A stretch of 64,000 nucleotides of DNA from a virus: positions 62,001-126,000 of IMG/VR virus record IMGVR_UViG_3300042868_010462; one strand, written 5' to 3'. The notes under the pieces are model-generated. The model was given only the letters and a program-made list of their open reading frames with translations. It searched no databases and was not told the DNA's origin. Of the stretch, positions 23,850 to 31,578 are shown in pieces. The position numbers and the translations under genes are program-made. The stretch's first letter is position 1, and each line of letters starts with the position of its first letter.

Positions 23850-24442
23850 AAATGTTTAATTACCCAATCCGCAAACTTCTTTTGTCCTGATAAACTTACA
23901 TGAACCCCATCACCAGCATCTTTGAATGTTACAGATGTATCCTTTGGAATTATAAGACAATTTTTCAAACCTGTCTTTGGGTCAACCATCAATTTTTGAA
24001 ATTCAACATACCTTGCTCTACATCTATCAGTGGTCTCAGTACCATATACAGTTCTAACCATAACTTTGATGGGGTCATATCCAACAATAACAATCGGTTT
24101 AATCCCCCTCCTATTACAAGAATCAACCATCATCTGTATATTATTAACGGCACCCTGTAAGTTCACATAAGAAAAAGCATCATTACAACCCCCATAAATA
24201 AACACACTGGTAAACATTGAATCTCTCTTCAAATGGTCGTTAAGTGTTAATCTCATCCAATCCGTTCTCTTTCCACCACTTGATTTATTTAAACTCTGAT
24301 AACCGAATTCCTTGGCTACCATATCTTGCCAACCACCAGTATAACAAGTCAAACTATCACCGATGAATAATACCCTCAAAGGTGGGGTTGAAAAGGAAGT
24401 TAATAAAATAACACATAACAATAATAAACTAATTTTCTTCAT
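23846..24442 (-). CDS. Secreted SGNH/GDSL hydrolase
   Basis: 198 residues: signal peptide (MKKISLLLLCVILLTSFS), then VLFIGDSLTCY with the nucleophile Ser (block I, about residue 30), a GGCND block III (about 88) and DGVHVS block V with Asp/His (about 180). Catalyses ester hydrolysis; in phages such enzymes can deacetylate envelope polysaccharide or peptidoglycan. Export suggests action in the periplasm. The adjacent small membrane genes overlap it. Confidence 0.85.
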   Translation of the reverse strand: MKKISLLLLCVILLTSFSTPPLRVLFIGDSLTCYTGGWQDMVAKEFGYQSLNKSSGGKRTDWMRLTLNDHLKRDSMFTSVFIYGGCNDAFSYVNLQGAVNNIQMMVDSCNRRGIKPIVIVGYDPIKVMVRTVYGTETTDRCRARYVEFQKLMVDPKTGLKNCLIIPKDTSVTFKDAGDGVHVSLSGQKKFADWVIKHL

Positions 24443-24458
24443 AAAACAATTTTTTTGG

Positions 24459-24533
24459 TGGAGACAGTGAGAATCAAACTCACCTCACAGATATTGCAAA
24501 TATCCATCGCCAAGTCTTGGTACATGTGCCCCC
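24459..24533 (-). tRNA. tRNA-Ala (UGC), CCA encoded
   Basis: Acceptor GGGGGCA/TGTCTCC, anticodon loop TTTGCAA, T-arm GTGAG TTTGATT CTCAC (T instead of C at 56). The D-arm folds unusually (CCAA/TTGG). A73 is followed by CCA at 24456-24458. Confidence 0.78.
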
Positions 24534-24541
24534 ATTTTTAT

Positions 24542-25063
24542 TTATAACCCAATTTCCTCCAAAGGTAAAACCTCAAAGAAATATTTACAACCAACATCTG
24601 TTATATATTCAAAAACATCCTTATAACAATCTTTATTGAAAAAATTACTTAAGACATAATAGTACTCAACTTGGATACCGATTGGACTAAACAATTTTTT
24701 ATATTGTCTTTTTTTGAAATTACAAGTTTGTAATTTCTCATCAACAGAACCGGCACCATTTTGGTATTTCTTTTCAATTATGTAGATGGTATTCCCCACT
24801 AATATTGCAGCATCAGGTAAAAGTTTTTTACTGATAATCGTATTGTGGTCAATATTATATCTACTTAACAATTTTTTGTACAGACCATATTTCTCAAAAT
24901 ATTCACCGACAATTATACCATTTTTTACAATTTGGTCTTGATTATCCATCACATAATCACTTTGTTCCACTAACAATTTTTTTAGGTGTGTTGTAGCTTC
25001 AAAATGTAATCCGTTAACATTTGTGTTTGCACCCCCACCACTTTTGTTTGGCGTTCTATTCAT
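24542..25063 (-). CDS. PD-(D/E)xK-type nuclease
   Basis: 173 residues. N terminus SGGGANTNVNGLHFEATT; then LLPDAAILVGNTIYIIEKKYQNGAGSVDEKLQT holds the PD...ExK catalytic motif (about residues 88-106), with an upstream Glu in HFEATT. This resembles type II restriction enzyme-like nucleases; a DNA-degrading or structure-specific role is possible. No methyltransferase partner is next to it. Confidence 0.75.
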   Translation of the reverse strand: MNRTPNKSGGGANTNVNGLHFEATTHLKKLLVEQSDYVMDNQDQIVKNGIIVGEYFEKYGLYKKLLSRYNIDHNTIISKKLLPDAAILVGNTIYIIEKKYQNGAGSVDEKLQTCNFKKRQYKKLFSPIGIQVEYYYVLSNFFNKDCYKDVFEYITDVGCKYFFEVLPLEEIGL

Positions 25064-25082
25064 AGTTTTTCTTTTTTTGTGG

Positions 25083-25164
25083 TGGGAATGGAGGGATTCG
25101 AACCCCCTCAGCTAATACAAATGATTTACAGTCATCCCCGACTCTCCAGCTTCGGCGCACTCCC
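25083..25164 (-). tRNA. tRNA-Tyr (GUA), CCA encoded
   Basis: 82 nt class II. Acceptor GGGAGTG/CATTCCC, anticodon stem ATGA/TCAT with loop CTGTAAA, T-loop TTCGAAT, CCA at 25080-25082. Confidence 0.93.
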
Positions 25165-25175
25165 ATTATAAATTG

Positions 25176-25250
25176 ATGCAGGAACGGGAGTCGAACCCGT
25201 ATGGTACGGCTTATGAGACCGAGCTGGAACCACTTCCAGTCCATCCTGCA
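25176..25250 (-). tRNA. tRNA-Met-type (CAU)
   Basis: Acceptor TGCAGGA/TCCTGCA, anticodon loop CTCATAA, T-loop TTCGACT. One of three CAU tRNAs here; may be Met or lysidine-modified Ile. Confidence 0.88.
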
Positions 25251-25260
25251 TTGTGTTTGA

Positions 25261-25330
25261 CGCAAAGAAAGGAATCGAACCTTTTACCTTTGGGTTATGA
25301 GCCCAATGTGCAACCACTACACTTCTTTGC
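25261..25330 (-). tRNA. tRNA with CAU anticodon (second)
   Basis: 70 nt. Acceptor GCAAAGA/TCTTTGC, anticodon stem TTGGG/CCCAA with loop CTCATAA, T-loop TTCGATT, G73. Confidence 0.87.
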
Positions 25331-25339
25331 ATATATTTG

Positions 25340-25411
25340 TAGCCCGTAGGGGAGTCGAACCCCTCTTGCAAGAATGAAAATCTTGAGTCCTAGCCGATAG
25401 ACGAACGGGCC
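25340..25411 (-). tRNA. tRNA-Glu (UUC)
   Basis: Acceptor GGCCCGT/ACGGGCT, anticodon stem CAAGA/TCTTG with loop TTTTCAT, T-arm AGGGG TTCGACT CCCCT. Confidence 0.93.
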
Positions 25412-25422
25412 ATATTTGTTTG

Positions 25423-25496
25423 CGAGCTATAGGGGATTCGAACCCCTGGTCTTCAGCGTGACAAGCTGAAATGTTAAACCCCTACACCAATAGCTC
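25423..25496 (-). tRNA. tRNA-Asp (GUC)
   Basis: Acceptor GAGCTAT/ATAGCTC, anticodon stem TCAGC/GCTGA with loop TTGTCAC, T-loop TTCGAAT, G73 as in Asp. Confidence 0.93.
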
Positions 25497-25549
25497 TTTT
25501 GTATTAATTCTTCCCTCTATGTCAATGAACTTTACAAAGTTAAACAATC

Positions 25550-26029
25550 TTATCCAATTTTCCAAGCACCATAGATAACTTTTTTTCTCTGTAGTGCATC
25601 TTCTGTGTTTCCAATTACAACTCCATCTTTGATTGTGAAAGCATGACCCTTGATTGTAACAATGTAAGTTCCTTTTGAATACTTTTCCAAGAACTTAGCT
25701 GTTGTCATATTTCTCAAAACATTTCTTCCTTTCACCTCAACCCAATATGCCATTTGAATATCTTCTCTAATTGGTGTAACACCTTTACGATTGAACTTTA
25801 TCTGTTTTGACGCAAGTGTATTCATAGTTAAACCAAAGAGTGCAGTCCCTTGTCTATTTTTTCTACCAAAAACCTCTGCCACTTTTTTGTGAGCATAGTC
25901 GTAAGTAACTCCAAACGCTGAAGCAAAGGCTCTGACGACACAATCGTCTTTCTCACTTTGAGCTAACTTCGATTCTGCAATCCCTTTGATGGCGACTGAT
26001 GATGATATGTATGGTGTTTTCGTTTTCAT
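25550..26029 (-). CDS. Papain-like cysteine peptidase-like protein
   Basis: 159 residues. Candidate catalytic Cys in EKDDCVVRAFASAFGVTY (about residue 30) and His in GTYIVTIKGHAFTIKDGVVIGN (about residue 128), the order seen in C39/papain-like phage and bacterial proteins. Substrate unknown; deubiquitinase- or bacteriocin-type cleavage is only a family possibility. Confidence 0.65.
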   Translation of the reverse strand: MKTKTPYISSSVAIKGIAESKLAQSEKDDCVVRAFASAFGVTYDYAHKKVAEVFGRKNRQGTALFGLTMNTLASKQIKFNRKGVTPIREDIQMAYWVEVKGRNVLRNMTTAKFLEKYSKGTYIVTIKGHAFTIKDGVVIGNTEDALQRKKVIYGAWKIG

Positions 26030-26080
26030 ATTACAAAGTTACAAAACCATTTTTAATTTCCAAACTTTGTGATAAAAAAA

Positions 26081-26108
26081 AATCCATCTTTTTTTACGAA
26101 GATGGATT
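26081..26108. terminator. Hairpin terminator
   Basis: AATCCATC/GATGGATT flanked by A- and T-runs, between tRNA-side genes. Confidence 0.7.
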
Positions 26109-26127
26109 TGACATTATTAACACTCAA

Positions 26128-26187
26128 AACTTAAGTTCATACCATCTCCATCCGAGGATTTCTACCCTCAGCTCCAGTCGTTAAGTC
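26128..26187. other. Structured tRNA-sized element, not a recognisable tRNA
   Basis: Closed by AACTTAA/TTAAGTC (7 positions, one wobble), with an inner CCGAGG/CCTCAG hairpin. No T-loop or anticodon can be placed. Confidence 0.3.
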
Positions 26188-26267
26188 CATATAGAGATTG
26201 CGTTTCATTGAATTTCTTACTATTTTTTTATTAAATATAATGATATAACGGAAAAGTGTCAAGTATG

Positions 26268-26579
26268 TTACAAAAAAGATGAAATAATTTGTGCTACTTT
26301 ATATCCTGTGAAGGCTCCCAATGCCGCAGAACCTGGTAAAACAAAGAACTTACCGAATAAACTTTCATATTTTGACCTATTAACGATGTATGAAATTAGG
26401 ATATAATAAAGAAAGAAGTTAATCAGTACAGCAATATCGATTTCCTTGGCCATAAAGACAACAATCGAGTTTCCAAAGAACCCCCAACTGAAGTTTATTA
26501 ATGTCTCCCTGATTAATTCCCAAACTGATGTATTGGCATCAGCAACCTTAATTTCCCTTGTAAATAAATTATTTTTCAT
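26268..26579 (-). CDS. Small membrane protein
   Basis: 103 residues with two or three hydrophobic segments (FSWGFFGNSIVVFMA, IAVLINFFLYYILISYIV, FVLPGSAALGAFTGYKVAQII). The start overlaps the upstream stop by 4 nt. Function unknown. Confidence 0.55.
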   Translation of the reverse strand: MKNNLFTREIKVADANTSVWELIRETLINFSWGFFGNSIVVFMAKEIDIAVLINFFLYYILISYIVNRSKYESLFGKFFVLPGSAALGAFTGYKVAQIISSFL

Positions 26580-27085
26580 CCTATAAAATCGTCAAATCCG
26601 TTGTTACTTAAAAAATCGTTATCTTCATCTATTTCTCTTATCTCGAACTCAAAACTTGATACATTACAAACTACATCTTTAGTGAATGTTTCGTGTATAT
26701 AATCAAAGTCATCTGGAGATATTTGAACTTGTTCATCTTTAAATAATTTGAAAAGTTCCTTTGTATTTCTGTAAAGATTTGGGTATTGATAAGTTTTCAA
26801 AATACCATCCATTTCGAATACTTCAAATCTTTTGTAAAAATTATCGTTGTACATTAGAATATGTTCCTGAGCCCACTCATTAACAACTTGAAGAATGAAT
26901 GTCTTTAAACCCTGCATACAAGCTACCCTATAGTCCTCATATTGTTGTTCAACAGTTAAACTACCAATCTCAACATCATCAACCTCTTCTTCATATTTGG
27001 CAATTGTATCCAAGGCCAACATCTGTAATTCATCCCAATTTGTTTGATGTATTTTATAAAAGTTTACAACTACCATTTCTTTCAT
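26576..27085 (-). CDS. Acidic hypothetical protein
   Basis: 169 residues, acidic (pI probably low), helical, no motif I recognise. Coupled by a 4-nt overlap with the downstream membrane protein gene. Confidence 0.5.
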   Translation of the reverse strand: MKEMVVVNFYKIHQTNWDELQMLALDTIAKYEEEVDDVEIGSLTVEQQYEDYRVACMQGLKTFILQVVNEWAQEHILMYNDNFYKRFEVFEMDGILKTYQYPNLYRNTKELFKLFKDEQVQISPDDFDYIHETFTKDVVCNVSSFEFEIREIDEDNDFLSNNGFDDFIG

Positions 27086-27105
27086 TATTAAAGTGTTATT
27101 TAATT

Positions 27106-27747
27106 TTATTCCTTCGAATCTGTATCGTAAAACATTAAGTCAGAGTCTTCGGTTGCCCATTTATTATGTCCTTCACAATTATAATAATCTAAATTAACTA
27201 GATAATCAGGTTTCTCAGGAAAATCTTTTGTGACAAAAGAAGGTTCATTCCATCTTATTCTATTGTTGGGTTGTAAGGCAATTTGTCCATTATCTAATAA
27301 GATGATGTGATGACACTTGTGTTCCATAGGGTCTTCTGACAATGTTAAATCAGTATTCATATCACTTGAACCCCAGTTAATTGTGCCAAAATAATTTCCA
27401 TCATACCATTTCTTATCTTTCATAAAAACTGAAACCCGCATCCCATATACAAAACTAAGTTGAATGAGGGAAAAGTTATATGAAAAACAATTCCATAATT
27501 GCAGAAAATGAAAAGACAAATCAGGATTTGGTGTCTCAGGTTTTGTCAATAGTGCATGAGATGGTAATTTGTCTCTCATTACACCATTGTTCAATAAAAC
27601 CTGAAACAAAACCGCCTGGTTTGGCATACACCGAATCGAAGTAACAATTCCTTCTGTAAACTCACCAAATCCTTTTTGGTGCTGATACATATATTCATTT
27701 CGAACATAAACTTTAAGTGGGAAAAAATTACTTTCGATATAAGCCAT
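27106..27747 (-). CDS. Conserved phage hypothetical protein
   Basis: 213 residues, aromatic-rich and beta-rich (YIESNFFPLKVYVRNEYMYQHQKGFGEFTEG, WGSSDMNTDLTLSEDPMEH, LDNGQIALQPNNRIRWNEPSF). Resembles a family in very large phages; no function known. It follows the 106-residue gene by 2 nt. Confidence 0.55.
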   Translation of the reverse strand: MAYIESNFFPLKVYVRNEYMYQHQKGFGEFTEGIVTSIRCMPNQAVLFQVLLNNGVMRDKLPSHALLTKPETPNPDLSFHFLQLWNCFSYNFSLIQLSFVYGMRVSVFMKDKKWYDGNYFGTINWGSSDMNTDLTLSEDPMEHKCHHIILLDNGQIALQPNNRIRWNEPSFVTKDFPEKPDYLVNLDYYNCEGHNKWATEDSDLMFYDTDSKE

Positions 27748-27749
27748 AA

Positions 27750-28070
27750 TTAACTTGTTGGTATGTCATTTGAGCCATACTCTCTTATTAAATAGTCGGT
27801 AAAATCTTCTACACTTTCAACATTGAACTCAACTTCTTCGTGCCAGATTTTTTTATCAACATCATCATATAACCACCAGCCAACTAAGTCCTGAATCCAT
27901 CCGAATTGTTCGTCTTGTTTTTTTCTGAGGAGGGTCGGAATACTTTTTTCAAGTTGAGGAGTGGTGTTGTTAAGCTCAAGTAAATCAACTCCCAAACCAT
28001 AGAGCCTATGTATCTTTTCATCGTATTCTTTAATTTTTAACAAAGTTTCGATTATGTATTCTCGTACCAT
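27750..28070 (-). CDS. Small acidic hypothetical protein
   Basis: 106 residues, helical, with a Trp-rich segment (GWIQDLVGWWLYDDVDKKIWHEE). No family recognised; adjacent genes are spaced by 2-8 nt, indicating one operon. Confidence 0.5.
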   Translation of the reverse strand: MVREYIIETLLKIKEYDEKIHRLYGLGVDLLELNNTTPQLEKSIPTLLRKKQDEQFGWIQDLVGWWLYDDVDKKIWHEEVEFNVESVEDFTDYLIREYGSNDIPTS

Positions 28071-28078
28071 TATAAGTA

Positions 28079-28267
28079 TTATTTAAGTTGTTTGAAATAT
28101 TTTGGAATTATTATCATACTACTGATGTAAAATGCAATAAACATTACACCATAAACTAATCCCTCGTTGAAATAGATACCCAAAACATATTTACTAATCA
28201 ATAGCTGGGGTATCATAATCAAAAAGAAAACTAAAAAAGAAAAGAACACAGTTACAAATGTTTTCAT
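28079..28267 (-). CDS. Small two-helix membrane protein
   Basis: 62 residues, two transmembrane helices (VTVFFSFLVFFLIMIPQLLI and GLVYGVMFIAFYISSMIII) and a short basic tail. No family recognised. Confidence 0.55.
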   Translation of the reverse strand: MKTFVTVFFSFLVFFLIMIPQLLISKYVLGIYFNEGLVYGVMFIAFYISSMIIIPKYFKQLK

Positions 28268-28296
28268 CTCATTTTATTTTGTGGTTAAATAATTTG

Positions 28297-28369
28297 CAGG
28301 TCCCCAAGGATTCGAACCCTGACCGGATAGGTTGGAGCTATCAATGCTAAGCCATTACACTAGAGACCC
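28297..28369 (-). tRNA. tRNA-Gly (UCC), canonical
   Basis: Acceptor GGGTCTC/GGGACCT (wobbles), anticodon stem GATAG/CTATC with loop CTCCAAC, T-loop TTCGAAT. Compare the odd tRNA-Gly at 22921. Confidence 0.9.
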
Positions 28370-28404
28370 ATATATTTGCTTACTATTACAAAGATAAGAA
28401 AAAA

Positions 28405-29139
28405 TTAAAACTTTTTATATTTTTTATCCCAATTTTCAATCCTTTTTAAAAGTTCTTCCATTGTTATTGACGAATTATCCTTTTTTATTGAATTATCTGA
28501 GAATAATAATAGATTACAATTCGCAGGATGGGATATAATCTTTGGGTTAATCTTATTTCGAAAACCATCCATCACAGAATACATATGGTCTTTACTTACC
28601 CCTTTCAAATTATTCCGTTTGTTTGTTGGTGAATACCATCCATATTGTTCAACTAAAGATAAATCAAATTCATCTTTAAAATCTTGGATGTCAAACTTAA
28701 AAAAACAAGATGGTCTATAATACTCGTAATATGTTAATTTACAATCATTACATATTATTTTCAACTTTTCAGTTACCTCATTAATTGAACAAATCTTACA
28801 AATCTTTTTAGTTTTAATCTTTTCCTTTCTGGGCTTGTTTTTTAAGGTCTCTGAAATCTTTTTTTTAGTTTCTTCAGTCAGTTTTCTATTTCTATTATTA
28901 TACTGTATAGCACAAGAAGATGAACAAAAGGTATTAGGTTTACTAAAATATTTTTCAAATTCCTTTTTACAATTTTTACAAACTTGATTTTCCTTGTATA
29001 TAACTTTTAAATTCAATCTACCCATTTTACAATTGATAGATTTGTAAGTCGTTCCCATAATTTCAGCAATATCACCAGGTCTATAACCCTTCTCGACAAG
29101 TGAAACTAATTGTTTTATATTTTCATCATTCCATTTCAT
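28405..29139 (-). CDS. HNH-family homing endonuclease-like protein
   Basis: 244 residues. N-terminal helix-turn-helix-like segment (DIAEIMGTTYKSINCKMGRL), Cys-rich fingers (CKNCKKEF...FCSSSCAIQYNN and CKICSINE...CNDC), and a C-terminal HNH-like core GVSKDHMYSVMDGF...ISHPANCNLLLFSDNSIKK (about 183-222). Typical of free-standing phage homing nucleases near tRNA clusters. TATTTATA sits 3 nt before the ATG, unusually close. Confidence 0.75.
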   Translation of the reverse strand: MKWNDENIKQLVSLVEKGYRPGDIAEIMGTTYKSINCKMGRLNLKVIYKENQVCKNCKKEFEKYFSKPNTFCSSSCAIQYNNRNRKLTEETKKKISETLKNKPRKEKIKTKKICKICSINEVTEKLKIICNDCKLTYYEYYRPSCFFKFDIQDFKDEFDLSLVEQYGWYSPTNKRNNLKGVSKDHMYSVMDGFRNKINPKIISHPANCNLLLFSDNSIKKDNSSITMEELLKRIENWDKKYKKF

Positions 29140-29142
29140 ATA

Positions 29143-29150
29143 TATAAATA
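29143..29150 (-). promoter_or_regulatory. TATTTATA motif next to start codon
   Basis: Exact motif only 3 nt upstream of the ATG at 29139; either a leaderless start or a different start codon is used. Confidence 0.3.
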
Positions 29151-29191
29151 TCTAAGAAATGAGGAAAAGTAAAGAATCGAACTTTTTTTTG

Positions 29192-29265
29192 AGGTCGGGG
29201 AGGGAATCGAACCCCCCTAAAAATGATTTTGCAGGTCATTGCCTAAACCACTCGGCCACCCGACC
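29192..29265 (-). tRNA. tRNA-Cys (GCA)
   Basis: Acceptor GGTCGGG/CCCGACC, anticodon loop CTGCAAA on stem ATGA/TCAT, T-loop TTCGATT. Confidence 0.9.
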
Positions 29266-29274
29266 TTAATATTT

Positions 29275-29415
29275 CTTTTTTATCCCCCAACTTCACCCCA
29301 CTCGTCAGTGGGGGAGTGGTTAGGTTGAGTCCGAACTTATACCTTGGGCTATTCGTTGGACAAAAAGACCACAGCAAGTGAGCAGTTCTAATGGGATGCT
29401 TCGTGGTACATTGAA
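29275..29415. other. Non-coding stretch with strong hairpins
   Basis: No open frame. CCCCACT/AGTGGGG with a four-base loop (29295-29312), GTCC-GAAC/GTT-GGAC near 29329-29360, and ACCAC...AGC/GCT...GTGGT near 29370-29410. A structured RNA is possible; I do not recognise it. Confidence 0.35.
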
Positions 29416-29417
29416 TG

Positions 29418-29492
29418 TGACCCTGGTGAGACTCGAACTCACGCTCCCTAAATTAAAAGTTTAGTGCTTTAAACCAACTAAGCCACAGGGTC
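29418..29492 (-). tRNA. tRNA-Lys (UUU)
   Basis: Acceptor GACCCTG/CAGGGTC, anticodon stem CTAAA/TTTAG with loop CTTTTAA, T-loop TTCGAGT. Confidence 0.93.
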
Positions 29493-29493
29493 A

Positions 29494-29799
29494 TTAATCA
29501 AATTTTCTATTAGGATTCATTCCTCTCTTATAGTTCACACACAATCTATCTTTATCATCAAAGAAAGTATTGACCATTGGTGTGCCCAATTTTATACCAC
29601 AACCATCAGGTGCGAAACTACATAAACTTCTTGCACGACCATCCAAGTTTACATCTTCCAATAATCTCCACTCAATTCCTGTCTCCACATCATAAACATA
29701 ATCACCATCTCTCAATACATAAAGTTGGTTGTATCTGTTTCTCATTGATTCATAAAACTTCGCTGACATAGTGTTCATTAAAATTAAAACTTTCAACAT
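29494..29799 (-). CDS. Small hypothetical protein
   Basis: 101 residues at most (later ATGs at residues 8 and 11 are alternatives). Contains YVLRDGDYVYDVETGIEWRLLEDV and FAPDGCGIKLG, a beta-rich fold; no family recognised. Confidence 0.5.
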   Translation of the reverse strand: MLKVLILMNTMSAKFYESMRNRYNQLYVLRDGDYVYDVETGIEWRLLEDVNLDGRARSLCSFAPDGCGIKLGTPMVNTFFDDKDRLCVNYKRGMNPNRKFD

Positions 29800-29822
29800 A
29801 ATTCGGTTGATTGAATGGTTAA

Positions 29823-30035
29823 CTAATCCTGTCTAATTACATTCCCAAATCTACACAAAAGATTCATATATTTTACTGTTTCCATCAAATAATTTTGATT
29901 TTTATCCATTAAAATAACAACCTCCATATCAATAATTGCTCTTACCTGAACCTCCTTGTTGTTGGGATTGTCATCACCAAAATCAATAATTAAGTTGTCA
30001 CCAACTTTAAACTCACCAATTTTTACCTTTTCCAT
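29823..30035 (-). CDS. Small acidic protein, SH3-like
   Basis: 70 residues (MEKVKIGEFKVGDNLIIDFGDD...) with a beta-strand-rich pattern typical of small barrels. Function unknown. Confidence 0.5.
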   Translation of the reverse strand: MEKVKIGEFKVGDNLIIDFGDDNPNNKEVQVRAIIDMEVVILMDKNQNYLMETVKYMNLLCRFGNVIRQD

Positions 30036-30050
30036 AATAAATATTTTTTG

Positions 30051-30125
30051 TTGTTCCGGTGAGGCTCGAACTCACGACTTCTACGGTATCAGCATAGTAC
30101 TCTAAACCAACTGAGTTACGGAACA
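30051..30125 (-). tRNA. tRNA-Ile (GAU)
   Basis: Acceptor TGTTCCG/CGGAACA, anticodon stem CTATG/CGTAG with loop CTGATAC, T-loop TTCGAGC. Confidence 0.9.
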
Positions 30126-30132
30126 ATGTTTG

Positions 30133-30206
30133 TGGTTCCATCAGGATTTGAACCTGAAACCCCTCCGTTATGAGCGGAAAGCTCTAACCACTTGAGCTAT
30201 AGAACC
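30133..30206 (-). tRNA. tRNA with CAU anticodon (third)
   Basis: Acceptor GGTTCTA/TGGAACC, anticodon stem TCCGC/ACGGA region with loop CTCATAA, T-loop TTCAAAT, A73. Possibly tRNA-Ile read as AUA after lysidine modification. Confidence 0.87.
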
Positions 30207-30220
30207 TTAAAAAAAATTTG

Positions 30221-30292
30221 TATGGGTGACCGGATTTGAACCGATGACCACTAATTCCCAAAATTAGCATTCTACCTCTGAACTACACCCAT
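30221..30292 (-). tRNA. tRNA-Pro (UGG)
   Basis: Acceptor ATGGGTG/CACCCAT, anticodon stem CTAAT/ATTAG with loop TTTGGGA, T-loop TTCAAAT. Confidence 0.9.
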
Positions 30293-30295
30293 ATA

Positions 30296-30445
30296 TTAAA
30301 CAATTAAACCATATATAATTCCACATAGAAGAACAATTAGAAAAATAAGTCCTACTAAGAATAGGTCTGAGTTTCGTTTGAAGTGAGACAAAACTAAGAA
30401 TAATATTCCAATTATCAAAAACAAAAGACCAATTAATAATAACAT
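30296..30445 (-). CDS. Small two-helix membrane protein
   Basis: 49 residues: MLLLIGLLFLIIGILFLVLS, a basic turn SHFKRNSD, and a second helix LFLVGLIFLIVLLCGIIYG. Strong membrane signal; it may be a holin-like or envelope microprotein, but there is nothing to show that. Confidence 0.5.
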   Translation of the reverse strand: MLLLIGLLFLIIGILFLVLSHFKRNSDLFLVGLIFLIVLLCGIIYGLIV

Positions 30446-30462
30446 AATTTAATTTTTTTTTG

Positions 30463-30556
30463 CGGAGAACAGAGGTCTCGAACCCACACACCAGCTCATC
30501 ACCGATGACATCTGATTTTCAAGACCAGGCCGATACCAATTTCGGTTGACTTTTCC
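30463..30556 (-). tRNA. tRNA-Ser (UGA)
   Basis: 94 nt class II. Anticodon stem CTGGT/ATCAG with loop CTTGAAA, long variable arm, T-loop TTCGAGA, G73. The acceptor GGAAAAG/GTTCTCC has two mismatches, so it may be degenerate. Confidence 0.78.
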
Positions 30557-30566
30557 GTATTGTTTG

Positions 30567-30641
30567 GTGGTATGATGGGACTCGAACCCACACATACATC
30601 ATCCACAATGATGTCCCTCTACCAATTGGGGTACATACCAC
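30567..30641 (-). tRNA. tRNA-His (GUG)
   Basis: Acceptor TGGTATG/CATACCA with a G at -1 opposite C73, the His identity pair; anticodon stem CATCA/TGATG with loop TTGTGGA. Confidence 0.92.
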
Positions 30642-30652
30642 ATATAGTTTGG

Positions 30653-30725
30653 TGGTGATGATTGGAATCGAACCAATATTAAACGATTTTCAGTCGTTCG
30701 CCTTGACCAACTTGGCAACATCACC
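30653..30725 (-). tRNA. tRNA-Phe (GAA), CCA encoded
   Basis: Acceptor GGTGATG/CATCACC, anticodon stem ACGA/TCGT with loop CTGAAAA, T-arm ATTGG TTCGATT CCAAT, CCA at 30650-30652. Confidence 0.93.
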
Positions 30726-30726
30726 A

Positions 30727-31034
30727 TAAAGTTTTGAGTAAGTATCCACCACGTTTAAGGCTGGCTGTGGACAGTGCTACCTACGACCTTTCCTTACTCT
30801 TCTACAAAGTTACCATTTTTTTTTAATTTCCAAATATCTTTGTAAGTTTTTTTTAAAGTGGTCAAAATCCACCACTTTAAGTTATTACTACACAATCCAT
30901 AAAATGGTAAAAACCAATTAATGTAAAACTTGAACAATAAATTATTTTAAAAAAAATTTTGAATTTTACTTGGATGTATGGTATTTGTTTTGTTTCTTTG
31001 TTAAACATTATTTCACTACTAAAAATTTAAAATT
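30727..31034. other. Gene-free stretch with a tRNA-sized structured element
   Basis: No open frame. 30736-30799 is closed by GAGTAAG/CTTACTC with an inner CCAC/GTGG hairpin. The rest is AT-rich and probably holds the promoter of the small gene at 31035. Confidence 0.35.
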
Positions 31035-31157
31035 ATGAACACACAATTGAGCACAACTTCAAAAATTATTGTTGGAATTATTTCTGTTGTATTATTATAC
31101 AACGCTACTTACCTACTAGGAATTGTTGTAGGTTTTTTACAAGGTATTTTGGGTTAA
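31035..31157 (+). CDS. 40-residue membrane protein
   Basis: Starts MNTQLSTTSKIIVGIISVVL; one long hydrophobic helix follows, with polar N terminus. On the plus strand, followed by a strong hairpin, like a moron. Function unknown. Confidence 0.5.
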   Translation: MNTQLSTTSKIIVGIISVVLLYNATYLLGIVVGFLQGILG

Positions 31158-31169
31158 AATTATTCTTTT

Positions 31170-31218
31170 AAAAGTAGAATTCGGATTTTATTTAAAAGTT
31201 CGAATTCTACTTTTATTA
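31170..31218. terminator. Long inverted repeat / terminator
   Basis: AAAAGTAGAATTCG and its exact complement CGAATTCTACTTTT flank a 17-nt loop, followed by T-rich sequence. It terminates the membrane-protein gene and may protect its 3' end. Confidence 0.75.
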
Positions 31219-31264
31219 TCTCTATTTCATTATACCAGGTAATAAAATCCCTCACTTTAGAATG

Positions 31265-31337
31265 TTCCCCCTGATGGAATCGAACCACCATCCTCAGAAT
31301 CAAAATCTGATGTAATCAACCATTATACCAAGAGGGA
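31265..31337 (-). tRNA. tRNA-Gln (UUG)
   Basis: Acceptor TCCCTCT/AGGGGGA, anticodon stem TCAGA/TCTGA with loop TTTTGAT, T-loop TTCGATT. Confidence 0.9.
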
Positions 31338-31371
31338 GTATTATTTTACCACGATGTCAATGAACAAAAAA

Positions 31372-31397
31372 AACCCTGAACTTTATGGTTCAGGGTT
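31372..31397. terminator. Hairpin terminator
   Basis: AACCCTGAAC/GTTCAGGGTT with a 6-nt loop and A/T flanks. Confidence 0.75.
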
Positions 31398-31457
31398 CTA
31401 CTATCAAAAAATTATTAACAATTATAATTCTATAGAATTTCCCCAACCATTACAAAC

Positions 31458-31502
31458 ACTCGGCTTTGACCAACAATTGCTAAATTGTGGCTGAACCGAT
31501 AT
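31458..31502. ncRNA. Ro60-locus hairpin element A
   Basis: Outer TCGG/CCGA, inner CCA-A-CAATT/AATTG-TGG stem; GGCTGAA precedes the 3' outer strand. Member of a four-copy family next to the DUF2828 gene. Confidence 0.4.
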
Positions 31503-31578
31503 GTTAATATGTTTGAAGAAATTTTTCATTTTTTTAGTTTGTTTATAAGTATTGCGAAATTAATAAAAAGTTTGGCTC

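Noticed and set aside
25056-25371. Open frames on the minus strand across the tRNA array at 25.1-25.4 kb
   Set aside because: They translate through tRNA-Tyr, two CAU tRNAs and tRNA-Glu.
29293-29312. CTGACGA-like sequence suggesting a hammerhead ribozyme
   Set aside because: The motif lies inside a perfect 7-bp hairpin, with no room for helix II and no GAAA in place; it is simply part of a stem.
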